Shown here one piece after another: positions 62,688 through 64,000 of a stretch of 64,000 nucleotides of DNA. This DNA is from Gerris lacustris (Eukaryota > Arthropoda > Insecta > Hemiptera > Gerridae): positions 29,414,173 through 29,478,172 of the forward strand of contig OX578279.1 in assembly GCA_951217055.1 (NCBI GenBank), read 5' to 3'. A program made the translations under genes and the position numbers. Under the pieces are notes generated by a model. That model was not told the DNA's origin, did no database searches, and saw only the letters and a list, made by a program, of their open reading frames with translations. Every line of letters starts with the position of its first letter. Position 1 is the stretch's first letter.

Positions 62688-63630
62688 AAAATTAATTAAC
62701 TTAATTAAAAATTTAAAATAAATTAACCAAATTTTTAAAGTTTTAGGTAGTATTCATACTACGGAAAGATTAAATTTTAATTTAAATCCAATTATAATAT
62801 TATTAACTACGGGAGACATACAGAGAAAAATAGACCCCAGGTGCAGTTACTAATTGAGTACTTTATAATTATAAGCGTTAATTCTCGGTCTAGTTCTATT
62901 GCCGTAAATAAAAACCATTTAAGGGCTAATTTGATTCCTGGGGGGGGGGGGGGGGGGGATTTGGTTTCTGGGGGGGCTCAAGCCCCCTTTGTCCCACCCT
63001 AGAATCACCACTGGTCTTCAGTATTGTCAAGTATTTTATAGTTATGAGACAACTTAAGGAGATTTGAAAAGAAAATGGCTCTTTATAGTCTTTGAGGTTG
63101 GATAAATATAACTATAAACATATGATTGTTACAGGTTCTGTAAAAGAGGAAAATTTATACAAAATCTAATTACCAGTTTTCTCTTTCAATTTGGTTTTCA
63201 AATCTATATGTTTGAGCCTACATGTTATAAAATCTATAGACTTTTAATTTCCCTAGGTTGGAAACCTTTGTTCACTGAGTTTACTATTCACTATTTGCTA
63301 GGCTTTCCTTTCTGCTAATATTGTTTTCTAGGCATTATCAATTCTGGTCTCCTTATCCGTTGTCTGTCAATAGGTCCAAATATATCATTTATTTAAAAAA
63401 ATAATTTAATGTAACATCTATAAATCTGGAACGTGTATTGGGTTATAAAATGTAGAGGCTTTAAGTTTTGCTAGGTTGACAGCCCCTATAAAATGTAGAG
63501 GACATTTCCGCTGGGATTTCTCTTTTGATCAAAAACAGACAGTCCATAGTTCCGATTAAAAATTCCACTGTGTTATAGCTCTGAATTTTTAACTGTTTAT
63601 TGTAGTGGAAAGTAGAAAATTAACACTTTG

Positions 63631-64000
63631 AAAAATAGCCTGCCAATTAGTGTGGTGCATTGATCCCACGCGTATTTCAATGATGATTTGTTTTCACGAC
63701 CTAATACTGATGTACAATTTATATAATCCCCCCTTTTTTTTATTCCGAGCTTACTAAAGGTAGTAAAAGCATTGTAATAATTCTGAAGAACGACATTCTT
63801 TTATGTCTCCGAATACAATAATTTCAAGACAGAAATCCGTTTCAGATATCAGGGAACATAGGTAGTCTCGTGTACGTCTGGCGGCTTGTCGTTAAACATT
63901 CTTGCAAACCATTATATCTACATCTTAAAAATTATACGACCTAATTTTAACAGATTTATAAAAAAGGGAAAAATAAAATAAATTAGACATTAATGTAGTT
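63631..64000 (+). mobile_element. Hairpin-ended repeat, copy cut by the window edge
   Basis: The left inverted end AAAAATAGCCTGCCAATTAG at 63631, the hairpin TTCCGAGCTTACTAAAGGTA at 63743, and the CAGAAATCCGTTTCAGATAT block near 63830 appear in the same order as in the 36495 copy. It runs off the window. Confidence 0.7.

Larger units (their letters stand above)
61668..63013. mobile_element. Non-autonomous hAT-type element with 8-bp target duplication
   Basis: The ends CAGTGGCGATCCTAGG and the complement of CCTAGAATCACCACTG (14 of 16 match) are bounded by exact 8-bp copies of GTCTTCAG at 61660-61667 and 63014-63021. CAGTG ends with 8-bp duplications are the hallmark of the hAT superfamily. 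At 1,346 bp with no transposase frame, it is non-autonomous. It contains a truncated copy of the hairpin-ended repeat (61744-62010), a 20-bp palindrome (62530-62549), a 17-bp inverted repeat around 62629-62687 and long G runs near the right end. Confidence 0.85.

Overview
The window is AT-rich, intron-bearing eukaryotic DNA, most likely from an insect. The evidence is GT-AG introns with clear open frames across the joins, a sugar transporter of the insect Tret1 type, a cysteine-rich secreted protein of the insect 'fungal protease inhibitor' type, a pleiotrophin/midkine (miple-type) C-terminal module, and many arthropod-style transposon remnants. The order cannot be fixed from the sequence; a hemipteran is my guess, with low confidence. 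There are no operons and no CRISPR array, and I found no complete rRNA or tRNA gene.

Protein-coding content is sparse: three genes in 64 kb. (1) A complete four-exon MFS sugar transporter on the + strand (5262-14298), whose 85-nt first coding exon lies 6.6 kb upstream of the rest; joining the exons gives 464 residues. (2) A complete three-exon gene on the + strand (43992-46030) with a TATA box at 43879 and a poly(A) signal at 46306. It encodes a 107-residue secreted protein with 12 cysteines after the signal peptide. (3) The last two coding exons of a pleiotrophin/midkine-like growth factor on the - strand (57701-53122), whose 5' part was not found and probably lies beyond the right edge.

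Most of the rest is transposon debris, much of it non-autonomous. From left to right: a mixed tandem/inverted repeat block (2.58-3.6 kb); a G-rich inverted minisatellite (5.47-5.81 kb); two roughly 600-bp inverted arms around a 2-kb spacer holding a dead LINE (6.33-9.49 kb); a 21-bp tandem repeat (10.42 kb); a duplicated hairpin repeat (20.2-20.6 kb, with an inverted relative at 48.85 kb); a 25-bp minisatellite whose units are hairpins (21.35-21.59 kb); two snap-back palindromic elements with hammerhead-like cores (22.9 and 33.4 kb); a Harbinger-type MITE with a TTA duplication (25.98-26.69 kb); at least eight copies or fragments of one hairpin-ended repeat family (11.1, 36.5-37.6, 38.7, 41.4, 55.1, 61.7 and 63.6-64.0 kb); and a hAT-type element with an exact 8-bp target duplication (61.67-63.01 kb) that contains one of those copies. 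Two LINE fragments (7.1 and 60.2 kb) share the same 3' end and tetranucleotide tail.

The genes show no sign of acting together. Long stretches (for example 14.3-17.3, 23.1-25.9, 29.7-33.1, 33.7-36.4, 46.3-48.8 and 49.1-53.1 kb) hold nothing I can support beyond AT-rich non-coding DNA and simple repeats. No dedicated multi-gene system is visible. The more unusual items are the large inverted-repeat pair that carries a promoter-like motif and a short ORF, the palindromic elements with ribozyme-like cores, and the hairpin-ended repeat family.
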